Counted from the first letter of the stretch, positions 33,133 to 42,801 are shown. The stretch is DNA of 64,000 nucleotides from an uncultured Lachnospiraceae bacterium (GCA_934351925.1 CAKRJT010000007.1:57114-121113), one strand, 5' to 3'. Notes: a model not told the origin generated them from the sequence alone. Translations and numbers: made by a program.

Positions 33133-33747
33133 ATGAATAAGATTGAAGAAATGATTGCAGCGATTGAGGAATACATTGACAACTGTAAGCCTTTTCCTCT
33201 TTCCAACAACAAGATTATTGTTGAAAAAGATGCGATAGAGGAGCTGTTACGCGAACTCAGGCTAAGAACACCTGATGAGATAAAAAAGTACCAGAAGATT
33301 ATAAGCAACAAGGAAGCTATCCTCGCAGATGCGAAGGATCAGGCTGATTCCATGCTCAGCGCTGCCAAGATGCATACTCAGGAACTTGTCAACGAGCATG
33401 AGATCATGCAGCGCGCATACAGCGAAGCAGAGGAAATCAAGGATCAGGCATATTCACAGGCGCAGGCTATCCTTGACCAGGCAACTGAGGAGGCCAATCA
33501 GATGAGATACAGTGCGGTGCAGTACACGGACGACATGCTCGCTAACCTTCAGCGCATCATTGAGCACTCCATTGAAAGCAACCGCGCGAAGTATGACAGC
33601 CTTCTGACAGCGCTCGACAAAGACCTAAATGTTGTCATATCCAACCGCAACGAGCTCGCCGGAATAGGTTCTGAGGAGGAGCAGCCGCAGCAGGACGATG
33701 CAGCCGCAGGCTTACAGGAGTCCGAATCCGACGGCTACAACGAGTAA
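33133..33747 (+). CDS. Coiled-coil protein, ATPase-subunit-like
   Basis: A 204-residue, highly helical protein. After residues 1-35 there is a long charged helix-rich region (about 55-140: ADAKDQADSMLSAAK, EEIKDQAYSQAQAILD) resembling the coiled stalk of ATP synthase b/E subunits or DivIVA-type scaffolds, and a Gln/Glu/Asp/Ala-rich disordered tail. No membrane segment. Function unknown. Conserved between coaD and ylbJ in related Clostridia as far as I recall. Its last 36 bases overlap the convergent ylbJ gene. Confidence 0.6.
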   Translation: MNKIEEMIAAIEEYIDNCKPFPLSNNKIIVEKDAIEELLRELRLRTPDEIKKYQKIISNKEAILADAKDQADSMLSAAKMHTQELVNEHEIMQRAYSEAEEIKDQAYSQAQAILDQATEEANQMRYSAVQYTDDMLANLQRIIEHSIESNRAKYDSLLTALDKDLNVVISNRNELAGIGSEEEQPQQDDAAAGLQESESDGYNE

Positions 33748-34725
33748 AATAATGAGTGCCGTCACAAGCGTCACTGCCAGCTTACACACTATGTATTCCG
33801 CGATATCGAAATGTTTTCCCGGCCACAGTGACATTGTCTGGAGTACACTGGACATACCGCCGAATGCCGTGAAGGTGAGCATCATAAAAAATCTATACTC
33901 AAAGGCTATATCTAATTTCGCTATTTTATCAAGGCCGGCTGTTATCTCCATGAAAGATATCAGCGCGGCTCTTGTTATTTCCGGCAGAAAATATATTCTG
34001 TCAATCATCGCCCCCGCTATCGAACACAGCATCACATATATGCAGAGCTTGAGGCTCGCCATGAGAGCCCCCTCAACCGAGCGTGTAATCGCTTCTGAGG
34101 TTGAGAGCACTCTCTGTGCCTCATCGGACGACCCGCTATTGTACCGGTCATGTTTTCCCGGACTTTTTTTTTCGTTATCATTTTTTTTAAGCAAAAATCT
34201 GTGGATAATACAGATGGCCGCCAGCGTAAGCACTGCCGACAGCATGAGAATTGCAGCCACGCAGGCAGAATATTTCCTGTCCCCAAGACAGCTCATACAG
34301 ATGTAGCTTATCATGAACATCGGACTCACATTGTTGCACAGCGGAGCGAGAAAGGCGGCCGTGTCAGCGTCCAACTCACCGGTCTCGTTCAGATTTCCGC
34401 ACACATACGCACCCATAGGATAGCCGCACAGAAATCCGGTCAAAATACAGTAGCCCGCACTCTGCGTCAGTCCAAGAAGCCTTGTAAGCGGGGTAAGAAT
34501 AATGCCTATCGGTCTTGCACATCCCGTGTACACGATAAAATTTGACAGCACCATGAACGGCATCAGCGTCGGAAAAAGTGTCCTATACCACAGCACAAGA
34601 CCGTAGGCAGCTCCGGATAACGCTGTTGCTGGCGACAGCAGCAGAAGCAGCATGCAAGCAAGCACACAGCTTATTCTTAAAAAAAATCTGCACTTGGAGG
34701 ATTTTGTTAAGGCTGACGACTTCAT
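33712..34725 (-). CDS. ylbJ: Sporulation integral membrane protein YlbJ
   Basis: A 337-residue polytopic membrane protein of the nucleoside-recognition/YlbJ family: RTLFPTLMPFMVLS, GFLCGYPMGAY and APLCNNVSPMFM are the conserved segments. In Bacillus subtilis YlbJ is a sigma-E-dependent sporulation protein. A TTG at 34740 would lengthen it by five residues, but I prefer the ATG at 34725 with GGGG upstream. A hydrophilic loop of Lys/Asp/Ser residues lies near 185-215. Convergent overlap with the coiled-coil gene is 36 bases. Confidence 0.88.
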   Translation of the reverse strand: MKSSALTKSSKCRFFLRISCVLACMLLLLLSPATALSGAAYGLVLWYRTLFPTLMPFMVLSNFIVYTGCARPIGIILTPLTRLLGLTQSAGYCILTGFLCGYPMGAYVCGNLNETGELDADTAAFLAPLCNNVSPMFMISYICMSCLGDRKYSACVAAILMLSAVLTLAAICIIHRFLLKKNDNEKKSPGKHDRYNSGSSDEAQRVLSTSEAITRSVEGALMASLKLCIYVMLCSIAGAMIDRIYFLPEITRAALISFMEITAGLDKIAKLDIAFEYRFFMMLTFTAFGGMSSVLQTMSLWPGKHFDIAEYIVCKLAVTLVTALIILLVVAVGFGLL

Positions 34726-34865
34726 GGCTGTACCCCGCAAAGAATGGTCTGGAATATATTATTCATTTTGTTCGGCATTTAGCACACGTCGTTCTTTTTT
34801 CGTTGCATTTTTCACAAAAATGTGGCACAATAAAATGTGGCTTAGTATAGCTGCTGATAGAAAAT

Positions 34866-34890
34866 CACTGCAAAGCAGTGGAATGGAGAT
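34866..34890 (+). repeat. Hairpin with ribosome site upstream of pepD
   Basis: CACTGC-AAA-GCAGTG (34866-34880) followed at once by GAATGGAGAT; the same 'hairpin + GAATGGAGA' arrangement occurs at 10840, 22630 and 42010. Confidence 0.6.
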
Positions 34891-34894
34891 TAAA

Positions 34895-36346
34895 ATGAAC
34901 AATGCATTAAAGGGATTACAGCCTGAAAAGGTTTTTATGTTTTTTGAAGAGCTCACACAGATACCGCACGGTTCACACAATACCAGGCAGATAAGCGATT
35001 TTTGTGTGGATTTTGCGAAAAAAAGAGGTCTAAAGGTATACCGGGACGAATATAATAATGTAGTTATTTACAGACCTGCGAGCGCTGGGTACGAAAATGC
35101 TCCGGGTGTGATTATACAGGGACATCTCGACATGGTGTGCGAGAAGGAGACCGGCTGTGAGCACGACTTTACCAAGGACGCCCTCGATGTCTATGTTGAG
35201 GACGGCTATGTAACCGCAAGGGGAACAACCCTCGGCGGAGACGACGGAATTGCCATCGCGTATGCACTCGCGGTTCTCGACGATGACAGCATAAAGGCTC
35301 CTGCAATAGAGGCAGTGTTCACGGTCGACGAGGAGGTCGGACTTGACGGTGCGAAGATGCTTGACGGCACGGTTCTCTCCTCAAAATACCTTATAAATAT
35401 CGACAACGAGGAGGAGGGTGCCTTCATCGTAGGCTGCGCCGGCGGCATGCGCTCGGGACTCAGACTCCCGGTAAGCTACACGAGTATGGAAGGAAAGAGC
35501 GTAAAAGTCACAATCACAGGACTTTTGGGCGGTCACTCCGGAATGGAGATCAACAAGGGCAGGGCAAACGCACATATCATACTCGGAAGACTTCTTTTTA
35601 ATCTTGACGAGGAACTATTCTACGGAATAAGCTCTCTCACGGGAGGCAGAATGGACAACGCGATCTCAAGAGAGTGTTCCGTGAACCTCTGTATAGCGCC
35701 TGAGGACGAGGCACACCTAAAGGAGCTGTGCGCTATTCTCGAGACACAGCTTAGAAATGAGTATTCAGGAACGGATGACGGAATAAAGATCGTGGTCGAG
35801 GATTTAGGCGGCACTGAAGCTTGCGTTATTGAGGAGAAGAGCAAGCAGGCGTTTATCTTCCTTCTCATGAATGTGCCTAACGGCGTTCAGAAGTTAAGTG
35901 GACATATAGAAGGACTTGTCGAGACCTCACTCAACCTTGGCATACTCTCGATGGACGAGGAATGTATCAATATAAGTTTCTCAGTGAGAAGCTCGGTTGG
36001 CTCTGCAAAGCAGGCTCTCGCCGACAAGCTGCGCTACCTTATCGAGTTCTTCGGCGGTGAATACGTGGAGACAGGCTGCTATCCTGAGTGGGCATACCGC
36101 CCTGAGTCGGCTTTCAGGGATAAGGCGGTTAAGCTCTATGAGGATATGTTTGGCGAGAAGGCTAATGTGTGTGTAATCCATGCCGGGCTTGAGTGCGGGC
36201 TCTTTGCCGAGAAGCTTCCGCAGCTTGACATGATATCAATAGGGCCTGACATGAAGGATATTCATACACCTGCCGAGAAGCTCAGTGTTAAATCAGTGGA
36301 AAAGATCTGGAAATACCTTGTGGCATTGCTTGAGTCAATGAATTAA
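34895..36346 (+). CDS. pepD: Aminoacyl-histidine dipeptidase (PepD, M20)
   Basis: A 483-residue zinc dipeptidase of the M20 family acting on Xaa-His and related dipeptides in the cytosol. Metal and catalytic segments are visible: GHLDMVCEKE near residue 80, LGGDDGIAIA near 117, DEEVGLDGA near 148 (catalytic Glu), NIDNEEEG, and the lid-domain GGHSGMEINKGRANA near 212. The frame is open upstream to 34652, but GGAG in the hairpin element fixes the ATG at 34895. Confidence 0.93.
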   Translation: MNNALKGLQPEKVFMFFEELTQIPHGSHNTRQISDFCVDFAKKRGLKVYRDEYNNVVIYRPASAGYENAPGVIIQGHLDMVCEKETGCEHDFTKDALDVYVEDGYVTARGTTLGGDDGIAIAYALAVLDDDSIKAPAIEAVFTVDEEVGLDGAKMLDGTVLSSKYLINIDNEEEGAFIVGCAGGMRSGLRLPVSYTSMEGKSVKVTITGLLGGHSGMEINKGRANAHIILGRLLFNLDEELFYGISSLTGGRMDNAISRECSVNLCIAPEDEAHLKELCAILETQLRNEYSGTDDGIKIVVEDLGGTEACVIEEKSKQAFIFLLMNVPNGVQKLSGHIEGLVETSLNLGILSMDEECINISFSVRSSVGSAKQALADKLRYLIEFFGGEYVETGCYPEWAYRPESAFRDKAVKLYEDMFGEKANVCVIHAGLECGLFAEKLPQLDMISIGPDMKDIHTPAEKLSVKSVEKIWKYLVALLESMN

Positions 36347-36415
36347 AGGGGTATTAACCGTTGGCAGATGAGGATATCGGGCAGAATAATTGAATGTAGT
36401 TTTGGAGGTTATTAG

Positions 36416-37219
36416 ATGGAAATACAGTTATGGAGAGAGCTTTTGGCTCCATACGAGCTGGCTGTGGACGAACTTCTCGTAAAGTTCAACCACATAATCA
36501 ACGAGTACCGGCAGGAGGCGGCTTATTCACCGATTGAGCAGGTCACCGGGCGTGTCAAGAAGATTTCCAGCATTATCGAGAAAGCCCAGAAAAAGGGCTT
36601 TCCGATAGACCACATCATGGATATGATAGAGGACGTGGCAGGTATAAGGATTATCTGCCAGTTCGTCGAGGATATTTATGAGGTGGTCGATATTATAAAG
36701 AACAGAAGTGATATGACCGTTATCCGTGAGAAGGATTACATAGTAAACCGCAAGGAGAGCGGCTACCGAAGCTATCATATAATAATCAGTTACAGTGTCG
36801 AAACCAGCAAGGGAAAGCGTGACATCCCGGTTGAGATACAGATAAGAACGCTCGCGATGAATTTCTGGGCGACAATAGAACATTCACTGCAATACAAGTA
36901 CCGCGAGAGCATACCTGAGCATATCCGCGTCAGACTAAGCTCAGCAGCGGAGGCTATATTGAAGCTTGACGAGGAGATGTCATCAATCCATGAGGAGATA
37001 ATGGATGCCCAGAATTCCTTTACATACAAGGCTAATATCGTAAATGATATTCTCATAAACATTCAGAATCTTTACAAGGTTGCCAATAAGAGGGATGTTG
37101 TCAAAATCCAGGACGAATTTTTAAGGATTTATCAGGAAAATGATCTTGAGCATCTTCTCGAGTTCAGCAGGCAGCTTGACAAGATTGCCGAAGGCTACAG
37201 AGCCCAGAGCATTGACTGA
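36416..37219 (+). CDS. Small alarmone synthetase (RelQ/YjbM-like GTP pyrophosphokinase)
   Basis: A 267-residue single-domain RelA/SpoT nucleotidyltransferase lacking hydrolase, TGS and ACT domains. Synthetase motifs include DVAGIRIICQF near residue 75, GYRSYHIII near 118 and VEIQIRTLAMNFWATIEH near 140. It makes (p)ppGpp from GTP/GDP and ATP. The C-terminal helix bundle is typical of RelQ tetramers. GGAGG lies upstream of the ATG. Confidence 0.92.
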   Translation: MEIQLWRELLAPYELAVDELLVKFNHIINEYRQEAAYSPIEQVTGRVKKISSIIEKAQKKGFPIDHIMDMIEDVAGIRIICQFVEDIYEVVDIIKNRSDMTVIREKDYIVNRKESGYRSYHIIISYSVETSKGKRDIPVEIQIRTLAMNFWATIEHSLQYKYRESIPEHIRVRLSSAAEAILKLDEEMSSIHEEIMDAQNSFTYKANIVNDILINIQNLYKVANKRDVVKIQDEFLRIYQENDLEHLLEFSRQLDKIAEGYRAQSID

Positions 37220-37277
37220 CAATCGGAAACCGATTGATACATTACCAATAACATGATACAGCGGAATGGAGATTTAC

Positions 37278-38645
37278 ATGGAATTACCACAGAAATATTT
37301 GGACGCGATGAAGGAGCTCTTAGGCGATGATTTTCAAGCTTATTTGGACAGTTTCGGTGAAAAGAGGCTCTACGGTCTGCGCGTAAACAATCTCAAGATA
37401 TCGACGGAGGATTTTTTAAAGATAAGTCCGTTTAAATTAAAGAAAATACCTTGGATAGACAACGGCTTCTACTACGAGGAGGAAGACAAGCCGGCAAAGC
37501 ACCCTTACTATTTTGCAGGTCTTTATTATCTTCAGGAGCCGAGTGCCATGACGCCCGCACATATTCTTCCTATAGAACACGGCGACAAGGTTCTTGACGT
37601 GTGCGCTGCACCGGGCGGAAAGAGCACGGAGCTTGGTGCCAAGCTTGGCGGCACAGGGCTGTTGGTCTCCAACGACATATCAGCCTCGCGCGCTAAAGCC
37701 CTTCTTAAGAACATAGAGGTAAGCGGAATAGGTAATGTGGTAATCACCTGTGAAGAGCCGGGAAAACTTATATCCTCATTTGAAGGATTTTTTGACAAGA
37801 TTTTGATAGATGCACCGTGCTCGGGAGAGGGAATGTTCCGCAAGGACAGCAAGCTCATAAAGAGCTGGCAGATGAACGGTCCCGAATATTTTGCGGCTAT
37901 CCAGAAGAGCATATTGAGCCAGGCGGCACAGATGCTGAAGCCGGGCGGCTACATGCTGTACTCGACCTGCACCTTCTCAAAGCTTGAGGACGAGGACAAT
38001 ATAAGCCTCTTTCTCGAAAATCACCCCGATTTCACCCTTGTCGACATATTTGACTCAGGAATCCCTTCGATACACCCTTATGAGGGCTTTTCAAAGGGAA
38101 TAGGACTTTCACAGTGTGTTCGCATATTCCCTCATAAAATGCAGGGCGAGGGGCACTTTGTCGCACTTCTTAAGAAGGACGGCGAGGCAGTTCAGGACAC
38201 GCCTGTCCACGGCAGACCGGTAAAGCTTCCTGACGAGCTAAACGCTTTTCTTGGTGAACTCGACTTTGAGATACCTTCCTCAGACATCATAATACAGAGG
38301 GAGAATGTATATTATCTTCCGCCTCTTGCCGGAAAGCTCAAGGGGCTGCGCGCGATGAGGACAGGGACTCTGCTCGGCGAATTGAAGAAGAACCGCTTTG
38401 AGCCAAGCCAGGCATTTGCCATGACGTTAAAGAACGGACAGTACAGCAGCCAGGTCAACCTAAGGCTGTCGGACGACGCGGTTATACGCTACTTAAAAGG
38501 TGAGACAATCGAGGTCGACGAGGCTTGCGTGACTGGCAGCAATTCAATAAAACTTATAATGGTCGACGGTTTCCCTCTCGGCTGGGGAAAATATAACAAC
38601 GGACAGGTAAAAAACAAGTACCTGCCGGGGTGGAGATGGCAATAG
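37278..38645 (+). CDS. RsmF/NOL1-NOP2-Sun family rRNA m5C methyltransferase
   Basis: A 455-residue RNA cytosine-5 methyltransferase. SAM motif CAAPGGKSTELG near residue 112, catalytic cysteines in DAPCSGEGMFRKD near 175 and YSTCTF near 228, and a C-terminal RsmF-type/PUA region (about 310-455). It probably methylates 16S rRNA. The ATG at 37278 follows AATGGAGATTT; the ATG at 37266 is within that ribosome-site context and less likely. Confidence 0.9.
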   Translation: MELPQKYLDAMKELLGDDFQAYLDSFGEKRLYGLRVNNLKISTEDFLKISPFKLKKIPWIDNGFYYEEEDKPAKHPYYFAGLYYLQEPSAMTPAHILPIEHGDKVLDVCAAPGGKSTELGAKLGGTGLLVSNDISASRAKALLKNIEVSGIGNVVITCEEPGKLISSFEGFFDKILIDAPCSGEGMFRKDSKLIKSWQMNGPEYFAAIQKSILSQAAQMLKPGGYMLYSTCTFSKLEDEDNISLFLENHPDFTLVDIFDSGIPSIHPYEGFSKGIGLSQCVRIFPHKMQGEGHFVALLKKDGEAVQDTPVHGRPVKLPDELNAFLGELDFEIPSSDIIIQRENVYYLPPLAGKLKGLRAMRTGTLLGELKKNRFEPSQAFAMTLKNGQYSSQVNLRLSDDAVIRYLKGETIEVDEACVTGSNSIKLIMVDGFPLGWGKYNNGQVKNKYLPGWRWQ

Positions 38646-38663
38646 TTACATTGGAGATTAGTT

Positions 38664-39389
38664 ATGAAAAGACTGGACAAATTTCTTGTTGAGATGAGCG
38701 TTGCAAGCCGCAGTGCCATCAAAGACATGGCAAAAAAGGGAAGGATAACGGTCAATGGCGAGGTTGTTAAGGCTTCAGACCTAAAGCTTGACGAGCTAAG
38801 CGATGTTGTTGCGGTCGACGGTCAGGTCATAACCTTCTCAAGCATGGAATATTTCATGCTCAATAAGCCAGCCGGGGTTATCACGGCGACACTCGACAAA
38901 AAGACAAGGACTGTTCTCGACCTCATTGACGAGAGAACGCGGAATGACCTTTTCCCCGTCGGCAGACTCGACAAGGACACGGAGGGGCTGCTGCTCATAA
39001 CGAATGACGGCGACCTCGCACATAGGCTGCTTGCACCTAAGAAACATGTTGACAAAGTATATTATGCGGATATACGCGGAATAGTCACGCCTGAACATAT
39101 TAAGCAGTTTGCGGCAGGACTGACGCTCTCAGACGGCACTACCGTAATGCCGGGCGAGCTTGTCATTCTTGGCACCGACAAGGAAACCGGGACATCGAGA
39201 ATACGGCTCACAATACATGAGGGCAAATTTCATCAGGTGAAGCGCATGTTCGAGGCGGTCAATGCCGAGGTGACCTACCTTAAAAGGCTTTCGATGGGAC
39301 CTTTATCCCTCGATGAAAGCCTTGCCCCGGGTGAGTACAGGCGGCTCACCGATAAAGAAATTAATATGTTAAAGGAGGCAACGGCATAG
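38664..39389 (+). CDS. RsuA/RluB/RluF family pseudouridine synthase
   Basis: A 241-residue enzyme with an N-terminal S4 RNA-binding domain (MKRLDKFLVEMSVASRS) and a catalytic domain holding GRLDKDTEGLLLITNDG near residue 105 (catalytic Asp) and KFHQVKRMFEAV near 190. It converts uridine to pseudouridine in rRNA; whether 16S or 23S is not decided. TTGGAGATTAG provides the ribosome site. Confidence 0.92.
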   Translation: MKRLDKFLVEMSVASRSAIKDMAKKGRITVNGEVVKASDLKLDELSDVVAVDGQVITFSSMEYFMLNKPAGVITATLDKKTRTVLDLIDERTRNDLFPVGRLDKDTEGLLLITNDGDLAHRLLAPKKHVDKVYYADIRGIVTPEHIKQFAAGLTLSDGTTVMPGELVILGTDKETGTSRIRLTIHEGKFHQVKRMFEAVNAEVTYLKRLSMGPLSLDESLAPGEYRRLTDKEINMLKEATA

Positions 39390-39402
39390 ACCGTTCACAT
39401 AT

Positions 39403-40068
39403 ATGGAATACAGCTACAATGATTTATTGAAGGACAAGAAGGCTGTTTTATTTGACCTTGACGGAACACTCGTCGACTCCATGTGGGTGTGGCGGGATAT
39501 AGACATAGATTTTTTAAGCGCAATAGGAAGAGAGCTTCCCGACGATTTGCAAAAGTGCATCGAGGGAATGAGCTTCACAGAGACAGCCGAATATTTCAAG
39601 AAGCGTTTCGACATCAAAGATGATGTTGAGGATATAAAAATAAAGTGGAATAAGATGGCTTACGACAAGTATACTTCCGAAGTTAAACTAAAGAAGGGCG
39701 CTAAGGAGTTTCTCTCGCGCCTCAAGGCTGACGGAATACTTATTGGTATAGCCTCGAGCAATTCGATGACGCTTATAGAAGGCGCGTTGAAGGCTGAGGG
39801 AGTGCTTGAGTACTTTGACGCCATCACGACAGCCTGCGAGGCAGGAGCCGGAAAGCCTGCACCTGACATATACCTCTTAGCGGCAAAAAAGCTTGATGTC
39901 AAGCCGGAAAAATGTCTCGTTTTCGAAGATATCCCGATGGGCATTATGGCAGGCAATGCTGCGGGAATGGACACAGTTGCCGTGGAGGACGATTACTCTA
40001 AGTGCATGCGAGATGAGAAGATTAAGCTCGCAGGCTATTATATCAAAGATTACACAAATATTAAATAA
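39403..40068 (+). CDS. HAD superfamily hydrolase (beta-phosphoglucomutase-like)
   Basis: A 221-residue haloacid-dehalogenase phosphatase. Motif I FDLDGTLVDSMWVW near residue 17 holds the nucleophile Asp, motif II is GIASSNS near 115, motif III the lysine in AGAGKPAPDIYLLA, and motif IV VFEDIPMGIMAG near 175. The helical cap (about 30-90) suits sugar-phosphate substrates. No good ribosome site is near the ATG; AAAGGAGG inside the end of the preceding gene is 25 bases away, so translation may be coupled. Confidence 0.88.
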   Translation: MEYSYNDLLKDKKAVLFDLDGTLVDSMWVWRDIDIDFLSAIGRELPDDLQKCIEGMSFTETAEYFKKRFDIKDDVEDIKIKWNKMAYDKYTSEVKLKKGAKEFLSRLKADGILIGIASSNSMTLIEGALKAEGVLEYFDAITTACEAGAGKPAPDIYLLAAKKLDVKPEKCLVFEDIPMGIMAGNAAGMDTVAVEDDYSKCMRDEKIKLAGYYIKDYTNIK

Positions 40069-40111
40069 ATAGGATAACGTGCAGATAACGCGTTTTTCGT
40101 CTGGAGATTGT

Positions 40112-42010
40112 ATGAAAGATTTTTTACCGATATGCAGGGAAGATATGGAAAAGAGAGGGTGGACGCAGTGCGATTTCGTCTTTGTCATAGGCGATGCCTA
40201 TGTCGACCATTCCTCCTTCGGTCCTGCCATAATAAGCAGAATACTTGAGCTGAACGGCTACAAGGTCGGAATTATATCGCAGCCGGACTGGAAGAACAAG
40301 GACAGCATATCCGTGCTCGGAGAGCCAAGGCTCGGCTTTTTAGTGGCAGCGGGAAATATGGACTCAATGGTCAATCACTACACGGTCTCTAAAAAGAGAA
40401 GAAGCTTCGATGCATACACCCCCGGCGGGGTGATAGGCAAAAGACCTGATTATGCAACCATTGTCTACTGTAACCTCATAAAACAGACCTACAAAAAGAC
40501 ACCTATAATCATAGGAGGAATAGAGGCAAGCCTAAGGCGCTTGGCACACTATGATTACTGGTCTAACAAAGTTAAGCGCTCTATACTCCTTGACAGCGGT
40601 GCAGACCTGATTTCCTACGGAATGGGTGAGCACTCCATCGTCGAGATAGCCGATGCGCTCAATGCAGGAATAGACGTGAAGGACATAACCTTCATAAGAG
40701 GCACCGTGTACAAGGCGAAAAACCTTGACAATCTCCACGACGAATATATTGAACTCCCGTCATTTGACGAGATATGCAGGGATAAAAAGACCTATGCCGA
40801 GAGCTTTTACAGACAGTACTGCAACACAGACCCGTTTGTGGCAAGGCATCTTGTCGAAAAATACAAGGATACCGAGTACGTTATCCAGAACCCGCCTTCA
40901 TATCCTCTGACACAGCAGGAATTTGACGACGTATACTCGATGGACTACATGAACGCATGGCACCCGTCATACGACGCGCTCGGCGGTGTACCGGCATTTG
41001 CAGAGATTAAGTTCAGTCTCACAAGCAACCGCGGTTGTTTCGGAGGCTGTTCCTTCTGTGCGCTCACCTTCCATCAGGGCAGGATAGTACAGGCAAGAAG
41101 CCACGAATCCCTCGTTAAGGAGGCAAAGAGAATGACGCAGGAGCCTGATTTTAAGGGCTATATCTACGATGTCGGCGGCCCGACAGCCAATTTCCGCCGC
41201 CCTTCCTGCGACAAGCAGCTCACCAAGGGAGTGTGCACCAACAAGCAGTGTCTTTTTCCCAAGCCATGTGCCAACCTGAAAGTTGACCACAGCGATTACG
41301 TTGAGCTCTTAAGAAAGCTTCGCAGGGTTCCGAATGTGAAGAAGGTTTTTGTCCGCTCGGGAATACGTTTTGACTATGTCATGGCTGACCCCGACGACAC
41401 CTTTATGGAGGAGCTGTGCAAATACCATATAAGCGGCCAGCTCCGCGTGGCGCCTGAGCACATATCGGATAATGTACTTAAGCTTATGGGCAAGCCGGAG
41501 AACTCCGTATATGAGGCCTTTCTTAAAAGATATACAACGATAAACGGCAGGCTCGGCAAGGAACAGTATGCAATTCCTTATCTTATGTCCTCGCACCCGG
41601 GTTCCACACTTGAGGATGCGATTGCACTCGCAGAGTACATCAGGGATTTAGGCTACATGCCTGAGCAGGTTCAGGATTTCTATCCGACACCATCCACGAT
41701 ATCGACCTGCATGTACTACACAGGACTTGACCCGCGTGACTTAAAGCCCGTCTATGTCACGACCAACCCGCACGAGAAGGCGATGCAGCGCGCTCTCATA
41801 CAGTTTAGAAATCCCGATAACCATGACCTGGTAAAGGAAGCTCTCCTAAAGGCTCACAGGCAGGATTTAATCGGCTTTGACAAGCACTGCCTTATTCCGC
41901 CAAGGAAGATTTCACACGGCATGGCGCCCGGAAAAAAGGGTTCCACGGCAGTACGCAGGAACAATAATTCTGCAAAAAAAGAGACAGCACACGGTAAAGG
42001 CAGAAAATAG
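40112..42010 (+). CDS. YgiQ family radical SAM protein
   Basis: A 632-residue UPF0313/YgiQ protein with an N-terminal B12-binding-like region (IGDAYVDHSSFGPAIISR) and a radical SAM core: RGCFGGCSFCALTFHQGR near residue 312 provides the CxxxCxxC cluster, followed by VGGPTANFRRPSC and the YPTPSTISTCMYYTGLDP segment. A basic low-complexity tail ends the protein. Its reaction is unknown in the family. The CTGGAG ribosome site selects the ATG at 40112 within a frame open from 40079. Confidence 0.9.
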   Translation: MKDFLPICREDMEKRGWTQCDFVFVIGDAYVDHSSFGPAIISRILELNGYKVGIISQPDWKNKDSISVLGEPRLGFLVAAGNMDSMVNHYTVSKKRRSFDAYTPGGVIGKRPDYATIVYCNLIKQTYKKTPIIIGGIEASLRRLAHYDYWSNKVKRSILLDSGADLISYGMGEHSIVEIADALNAGIDVKDITFIRGTVYKAKNLDNLHDEYIELPSFDEICRDKKTYAESFYRQYCNTDPFVARHLVEKYKDTEYVIQNPPSYPLTQQEFDDVYSMDYMNAWHPSYDALGGVPAFAEIKFSLTSNRGCFGGCSFCALTFHQGRIVQARSHESLVKEAKRMTQEPDFKGYIYDVGGPTANFRRPSCDKQLTKGVCTNKQCLFPKPCANLKVDHSDYVELLRKLRRVPNVKKVFVRSGIRFDYVMADPDDTFMEELCKYHISGQLRVAPEHISDNVLKLMGKPENSVYEAFLKRYTTINGRLGKEQYAIPYLMSSHPGSTLEDAIALAEYIRDLGYMPEQVQDFYPTPSTISTCMYYTGLDPRDLKPVYVTTNPHEKAMQRALIQFRNPDNHDLVKEALLKAHRQDLIGFDKHCLIPPRKISHGMAPGKKGSTAVRRNNNSAKKETAHGKGRK

Positions 42011-42030
42011 CCGCAGGACGGCAGAATGGA
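42010..42030 (+). repeat. Hairpin with ribosome site upstream of the SDR gene
   Basis: GCCG-CAGGA-CGGC (42010-42022) begins at the ygiQ stop codon and is followed by AGAATGGAGA, the ribosome site of the next gene. Confidence 0.5.
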
Positions 42031-42036
42031 GACAGC

Positions 42037-42780
42037 ATGAAAATAGCAGTGGTTACAGGTGCATCATCAGGAATGGGAAGAGAGTTTGCAAGGCAGATTG
42101 CAGCAAGGTACTCTAAGTTTGACGAGATATGGCTTATAGCGAGGAGGACTGAACTTCTTGAGGAGGCTGCGGCGGAGCTTAAGATGACATCAAGAGTTAT
42201 CTCCCTTGACTTATCGAGCATGGAAGAGCTGAAGGCTCTAAAGGGCCTTCTTGAGGAGACCAAGCCCGATATCAAGCTTTTAGTCAACTGTGCAGGCTAC
42301 GGAAAAAGCGGAAGCTTTGAGGAGCTCGACTGCGATGAGCAGCTCGGAATGATTGACGTGAACTGCCGTGCACTCACGGCAGTGACAAAGCTGTGCCTTC
42401 CATACATTTCACAAAACTCGCGTATAATTGAGCTTGCATCGGCTGCCGCCTTCATGCCACAGCCTGATTTTGCCGTATACGCTGCCACAAAGGCATATGT
42501 ACTAAGCCTTTCAAAGGCGCTCAACAAGGAGCTCAAGCCGCGAAAAATCACTGTCACCGCGGTATGCCCCGGACCTGTCGACACAGAATTCTTCGACATA
42601 GCCGGCAAGAATGTGAAGCCGCTTAAAAAACTGGTTATGGCTAAGCCTGAGAAAGTTGTCGAGCAGGCGATAAAGGACGCCGCTCTCGGAAACGAACTCA
42701 GTATATATGGAAGAGCGATGAAGCTTGCACATGTTGCCGGACGTTTCCTGCCGCACAGACTTCTGATGAAGTTCTTTTAA
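42037..42780 (+). CDS. Short-chain dehydrogenase/reductase
   Basis: A 247-residue Rossmann-fold oxidoreductase: cofactor motif TGASSGMGREFA at residues 7-18, NCAGYG near 84, catalytic YAATK near 147 and PGPVDTEFF near 180. The R-R pair after beta-2 (LIARRTE) suggests NADPH preference. Substrate unknown; the RNA-enzyme neighbours give no clue. The C-terminus (GRFLPHRLLMKFF) is amphipathic. Confidence 0.9.
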   Translation: MKIAVVTGASSGMGREFARQIAARYSKFDEIWLIARRTELLEEAAAELKMTSRVISLDLSSMEELKALKGLLEETKPDIKLLVNCAGYGKSGSFEELDCDEQLGMIDVNCRALTAVTKLCLPYISQNSRIIELASAAAFMPQPDFAVYAATKAYVLSLSKALNKELKPRKITVTAVCPGPVDTEFFDIAGKNVKPLKKLVMAKPEKVVEQAIKDAALGNELSIYGRAMKLAHVAGRFLPHRLLMKFF

Positions 42781-42801
42781 AATCATGAAATGGAGAGCAT
42801 T

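Noticed and set aside
34652..34894. Long N-terminal extension of pepD
   Set aside because: The ribosome site in the hairpin element precedes the ATG at 34895, and the extension has no protein-like character.
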